Assembly (NCBI GenBank): GCA_017940705.1
Contig: JAGAYB010000166.1
Span: 1 to 9,607, forward strand
Reading direction: 5' to 3'
Length of the DNA: 9,607 bases
Source: Selenomonas sp.
Lineage (GTDB): Bacteria; Bacillota_C; Negativicutes; Selenomonadales; Selenomonadaceae
Shown here: positions 7,018-9,607 of the stretch, in pieces
Numbering within the stretch: position 1 is the first letter of the stretch
How the letters are laid out: every line of letters begins with the position of its first letter
Position numbers and translations under genes: made by a program
Notes under the pieces: generated by a model
Told to the model about the DNA's origin: nothing
The model's input: only the letters and a program-made list of their open reading frames with translations
Database searches by the model: none

Positions 7018-8241
7018 TTATCTCTTCACAGCCTCCACGATTGCCTGAGCTATGCTCTCCACCGGCTTCACCTCGTCAGCCAGTCCTGCATCTACTACAG
7101 CCTTTGGCATACCGTAGACCACGCATGTGGGTTCATCCTGAGCTATACTGTAACCGCCGGACGCCTTGATTTTTTTCATCCCTTCGCAGCCGTCACAGCC
7201 CATGCCCGTCATGATGACTGCTACCAGATTCTTGCCGATGGGCGCTGCCGAGTCATACATGACATTTACTGCCGGACGGTGATTGCCCACTGGTGGGTCC
7301 TGATTCAGTGATATTTTACGGCAGCTGCCATCCTCTTTTACCTTTAAATGGTGACTGCCAGGAGCTATATATACATGACCGGGCTGTATCACATCACCGT
7401 CCTCGGCTTCTTTCACCGAAACCTGTGATATGGTATCCAGCCTGTCAGCCAGTGCCTTGGTAAAACCTGCCGGCATGTGCTGAACCACCACCACGCCGCA
7501 GGGCAAATCCCCGGGCAGGCGTGTGATGACCTGCTGCAAGGCCTGTGGGCCGCCGGTGGAGGTGCCTATGACCACCAGCTTGTGAGCGCCGTTGCCGATA
7601 TTACCCATGGGCACCGGAGTCACCTTATGGGGCGCTGCCGGCTGGGGCCGCCCCCTTACCTGCAAAAGCGGATTGCTGCGCCGGACGCCGAACCCCGTCG
7701 GCTGCTCCTTGGGCGGCGTGGACGCGGCTCCCAGTTTCAGTCCCTGCCTGACCGGCAGTTCCACCCGTTTCATCACGGGGGGGGCAGGACTGCTGCCGCC
7801 CGTGTCCATCCTGATGGGCTTTTGCGGTGTATACGGCAGCTTGCGTACCTTGGCCTTGGCGGCGTTGCGGCACTTTTCTAATAATTCATCTTCAATAGCA
7901 TCCAGCTTTGATATGCTGCCGCCGGCCTTGCTGACAAAATCCACGGCACCGAGACTCAGCGCCCGTACCGTGGCCTCTGTCCCCTGCTGGGTAAGGCTGC
8001 TGAGCATCAAAACCGGCGTGGGCCTTTTTTCCATAATGACGGCCAGAGAATTAAGGCCATCCATTACCGGCATATTGACATCCATTGTCACCAAATCGGG
8101 TTGCAAATTGATAACTTTGTCAATGGCATCCTTGCCGTTTACCGCTGTGCCTGCAACCTCGAAATCAGGCTGTTTTGTGAATAAGTCCGTCAGAACTTTA
8201 CGCATGAATGCTGAGTCATCGGCAATCACTACACGTATCAT
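7018..8241 (-). CDS. cheB: CheB, chemotaxis response regulator protein-glutamate methylesterase
   Basis: CheB removes methyl groups from receptor glutamates and can deamidate receptor glutamines; phosphorylation by CheA activates it. The 407-residue protein has an N-terminal receiver domain with the acidic pair D8/D9, phospho-acceptor D54 (in VTMDVNMPVMDG) and K105. The C-terminal methylesterase domain carries the catalytic triad: S228 in GTSTGG, H255 in QHMPAGF and D350 in GMGCDG. The linker between them (about 130-220) is long and rich in Pro, Gly and basic residues, which makes the protein longer than the roughly 350 residues of enteric CheB. The start is ATG 8241, giving the usual MIRVVIADDS opening; the in-frame GTG at 8250 is part of the ribosome binding site itself. 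It follows the PilZ gene after a 55-base gap and precedes cheA by 22 bases. Confidence 0.98.
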   Translation of the reverse strand: MIRVVIADDSAFMRKVLTDLFTKQPDFEVAGTAVNGKDAIDKVINLQPDLVTMDVNMPVMDGLNSLAVIMEKRPTPVLMLSSLTQQGTEATVRALSLGAVDFVSKAGGSISKLDAIEDELLEKCRNAAKAKVRKLPYTPQKPIRMDTGGSSPAPPVMKRVELPVRQGLKLGAASTPPKEQPTGFGVRRSNPLLQVRGRPQPAAPHKVTPVPMGNIGNGAHKLVVIGTSTGGPQALQQVITRLPGDLPCGVVVVQHMPAGFTKALADRLDTISQVSVKEAEDGDVIQPGHVYIAPGSHHLKVKEDGSCRKISLNQDPPVGNHRPAVNVMYDSAAPIGKNLVAVIMTGMGCDGCEGMKKIKASGGYSIAQDEPTCVVYGMPKAVVDAGLADEVKPVESIAQAIVEAVKR

Positions 8242-8247
8242 CCCGTT

Positions 8248-8254
8248 CACCTCT
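8248..8254 (-). promoter_or_regulatory. Ribosome binding site deciding the cheB start
   Basis: AGAGGTG on the minus strand is spaced six bases from ATG 8241. Its last three bases are the in-frame GTG (8250-8248), so a longer cheB starting there would have its start codon inside the Shine-Dalgarno sequence. Confidence 0.8.
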
Positions 8255-8296
8255 TTTATCCGGCCACGTTTCCATATCCCAATAAATTTACTTCAC

Positions 8297-8980
8297 TTAC
8301 TCTTTGATACCCTTGGCAATATTGGCACGCTGCACTGCGAACAGATAGCGGACGATCTTGTTGCTTGTCGAGCGGGGCAGGTGCTGAAAAGCCGCCCCGA
8401 TATGATAGATAACAGAACCATCGCTGCGTTCCACCGGTACCACATGCGCCACCTGACACATCACATCAATATGCCCGGCTTCGGGAATACCTGACAGCTC
8501 CAGACCGACCTTCGCTGTCTTCGGTACTTCACGGTTTAAGGAAAAACAGATACCGCTGCCGCTCAAATCCACCACGGAGACAGTTTCGGCATCATTGATG
8601 GTACCATCCTCATCGACAATTCTGATGGTGGCGGTCATATTGACCCTCACCCTTACAAATTGACGGTTCTGGAAGCGCTCCACAGTCTTTGGCTTGGTCA
8701 GATACCAAATGGGGATGCGGTCATCCTTGTGGTCAATGCCCTTAAACACCGTGAAAAACCGATAGCGGCACTGGTTGCCAATGGCCACGCCGTATATCTT
8801 TTCATTGATGACGGGGATAACCGGCACATGCTGGCTGTTCATGGGCATTGCCACTTCCAGACCACCATCAGTGATGTCTTCGATACGGCTGGCATAGCGT
8901 GTATCATCGCCATTCACATAGAATTCAACGCGTTGGCCAATTTTTAAGATTTCCTCTGCTTTTACTAATTCGCCCGTCAT
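8297..8980 (-). CDS. PilZ-domain c-di-GMP receptor, flagellar brake type (YpfA/MotI/YcgR-like)
   Basis: A 227-residue cytoplasmic protein with an N-terminal YcgR-N/PilZN-like beta domain (about residues 10-95) and a C-terminal PilZ domain (about 104-218). Both halves of the c-di-GMP signature are present: RQFVR (106-110, the RxxxR motif) and DLSGSG (138-143, the D/NxSxxG motif), so ligand binding is expected. Relatives of this architecture slow or stop flagellar rotation when c-di-GMP is high: YcgR in E. coli and MotI (YpfA) in B. subtilis. A brake role here is inference from family and position. The start is ATG 8980, with GGAGG at 8990-8994 nine bases upstream; the in-frame TTG at 8986 would sit only three bases from GGAGG. 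It lies between flhG and cheB, a place where B. subtilis has no such gene. Confidence 0.93.
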   Translation of the reverse strand: MTGELVKAEEILKIGQRVEFYVNGDDTRYASRIEDITDGGLEVAMPMNSQHVPVIPVINEKIYGVAIGNQCRYRFFTVFKGIDHKDDRIPIWYLTKPKTVERFQNRQFVRVRVNMTATIRIVDEDGTINDAETVSVVDLSGSGICFSLNREVPKTAKVGLELSGIPEAGHIDVMCQVAHVVPVERSDGSVIYHIGAAFQHLPRSTSNKIVRYLFAVQRANIAKGIKE

Positions 8981-8989
8981 AACCAAGTT

Positions 8990-8994
8990 CCTCC
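8990..8994 (-). promoter_or_regulatory. Ribosome binding site deciding the PilZ gene start
   Basis: GGAGG on the minus strand lies nine bases before ATG 8980 and three before the in-frame TTG 8986. It overlaps nothing in flhG, which stops at 8999. The spacing favours the ATG. Confidence 0.8.
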
Positions 8995-8998
8995 ATGT

Positions 8999-9607
8999 TT
9001 AATGCGAAAAATTAAAAATTTGTCGCAAAAATCCTTTCCAGCCACGTTTAACAGTCATTTTACTGCCATACAGAATGCTGTTGGCCAGTCCCTGTATGCA
9101 GCGCGCTGCCACACTGCCGGGTCGGGCCGCCAGGAATGGCTGCTGCTGACGCACCGATTTCATTACGGCGCTGTCCTCAAAGACATAGCCCAGACAATCA
9201 ATGGGCATATTTAAAAACCGTGTGGAAGTCTGCTGTAATTTGGCCACGACTTCCCGGCTTTCCACTTCATCGTAAACCCTGTTGACCACCAGTTTTATAT
9301 TTTTATTGGCGGCATACATGCTGTAGGCTTTAAGTACGGCATAGGCATCAGTGAGCGCTGTCGGCTCCGGTGTGGTTATCAGCAGCACCTCGTCGGCTGC
9401 CAGAATGAAGTCCATGACATTTTTACCGAGACCTGCTCCGGTGTCGATGAGGATGATGTCCGCCAGCTGTCCGCAGCCTCCCAGCTTTTGCATGAGGCGC
9501 TGCCGTTCTTCATAGGTGAAGTCGGCGGCCTTTTCTATGCCGGAGCCGCCGGAGATGTAATTTACGCCATAGGGGCCTTTTATCAGCACATCTTCCAGCT
9601 GCACATC
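8999..9607 (-). CDS. flhG: FlhG/YlxH flagellar number regulator, MinD-like ATPase (C-terminal 202 residues; start lies outside the window)
   Basis: This is the C-terminal part of a ParA/MinD-family ATPase of the FlhG (YlxH, FleN) type, which with the GTPase FlhF controls the number and placement of flagella at the cytoplasmic membrane. The frame is open to the right edge, so the P-loop is off-window; the GTG at 9604 is an internal Val codon. Visible family marks are GPYGVNYISGGSG (residues 11-23 of the visible part), the Walker-B region IDTGAG, and the TTPEPTALTDAYA segment typical of FlhG/YlxH rather than MinD. The last 16 residues (KRGWKGFLRQIFNFSH) are basic and hydrophobic in alternation and could form the C-terminal amphipathic membrane-binding helix known in MinD and FlhG. 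The stop is TAA at 9001-8999, and the PilZ gene starts 18 bases downstream. A plain chromosome-partition ParA is the alternative, but the chemotaxis context makes it unlikely. Confidence 0.93.
   Translation of the reverse strand, partial: DVQLEDVLIKGPYGVNYISGGSGIEKAADFTYEERQRLMQKLGGCGQLADIILIDTGAGLGKNVMDFILAADEVLLITTPEPTALTDAYAVLKAYSMYAANKNIKLVVNRVYDEVESREVVAKLQQTSTRFLNMPIDCLGYVFEDSAVMKSVRQQQPFLAARPGSVAARCIQGLANSILYGSKMTVKRGWKGFLRQIFNFSH

Noticed and set aside
7594..7601. GCCGATAT on the + strand, matching a sigma-28 -10 element
   Set aside because: It is inside cheB in the antisense direction, with no TAAA element about 15 bases upstream and no + strand gene to drive.
8242..8296. Possible sigma-28 promoter before cheB (TAAA, and GCCGGATAA resembling GCCGATAA)
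   Set aside because: The -10-like element has an extra G and the TAAA is 22 bases away instead of about 15. No other match to the consensus is present in the gap.
7592..8494. 300-residue + strand frame antisense to cheB and the end of the PilZ gene
   Set aside because: It runs across two well-supported genes and has no domain or start signal. GC-rich codon use of cheB explains the lack of stops.
1..9607. Search for mobile elements, CRISPR arrays, phage genes, tRNA/rRNA genes or riboswitches
   Set aside because: Nothing of the kind is visible. The only repeats are low-complexity coding tracts in cheA and the short hairpin after fapA, and the genes form an unbroken housekeeping motility block.

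Overview
The window is a compact block of flagellar and chemotaxis genes, all on the minus strand and read from right (9607) to left (1). In order of transcription it holds: the 3' part of an FlhG/YlxH-type MinD-like ATPase, a PilZ-domain c-di-GMP receptor (YpfA/MotI/YcgR-like), CheB, CheA, CheW, CheC, CheD, an unrecognised two-helix membrane protein with a very acidic tail, the flagellar sigma factor (SigD/FliA), a FapA/DUF342 polymer-forming protein, and the 5' part of a small hydrophilic protein cut by the left edge. No RNA gene, CRISPR array, insertion sequence or other mobile element was seen. No gene-free stretch exceeds 300 bases; the two longest gaps are 321-379 (59 bases, with a hairpin) and 8242-8296 (54 bases).

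Organism (inference): the order flhG-cheB-cheA-cheW-cheC-cheD-sigD is that of the Firmicutes fla/che operon known from Bacillus subtilis. CheC and CheD, strong GGAGG-type ribosome binding sites and GTG/TTG start candidates also fit Firmicutes. The balanced base composition, the FapA gene after sigD and the general protein style suggest an anaerobic, flagellated Negativicutes such as Selenomonas or a relative. That lineage call rests on gene style and was not tested by any search.

How the genes work together: CheA is the receptor-coupled histidine kinase and CheW couples it to receptors. CheB (methylesterase), CheD (receptor deamidase) and CheC (CheY-P phosphatase, CheD partner) provide adaptation and signal removal. 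CheY, CheR and receptors are not in the window and must be encoded elsewhere. FlhG sets flagellar number and position, the PilZ protein links c-di-GMP to motility, and SigD drives late flagellar and chemotaxis genes. FapA and its downstream neighbour are accessory proteins of poorly known function. Gaps are short and no convincing internal promoter was found, so the block looks like part of one long polycistronic unit whose promoter and structural flagellar genes lie beyond the right edge.

Most of this is a well known locus. The parts that are not textbook are the membrane protein between cheD and sigD, the small protein after fapA, the hairpin between them, and a few residue-level oddities. 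Several gene starts are set here by ribosome-binding-site spacing, because in-frame GTG or TTG codons lie within or against the Shine-Dalgarno sequence and would otherwise lengthen the protein wrongly.
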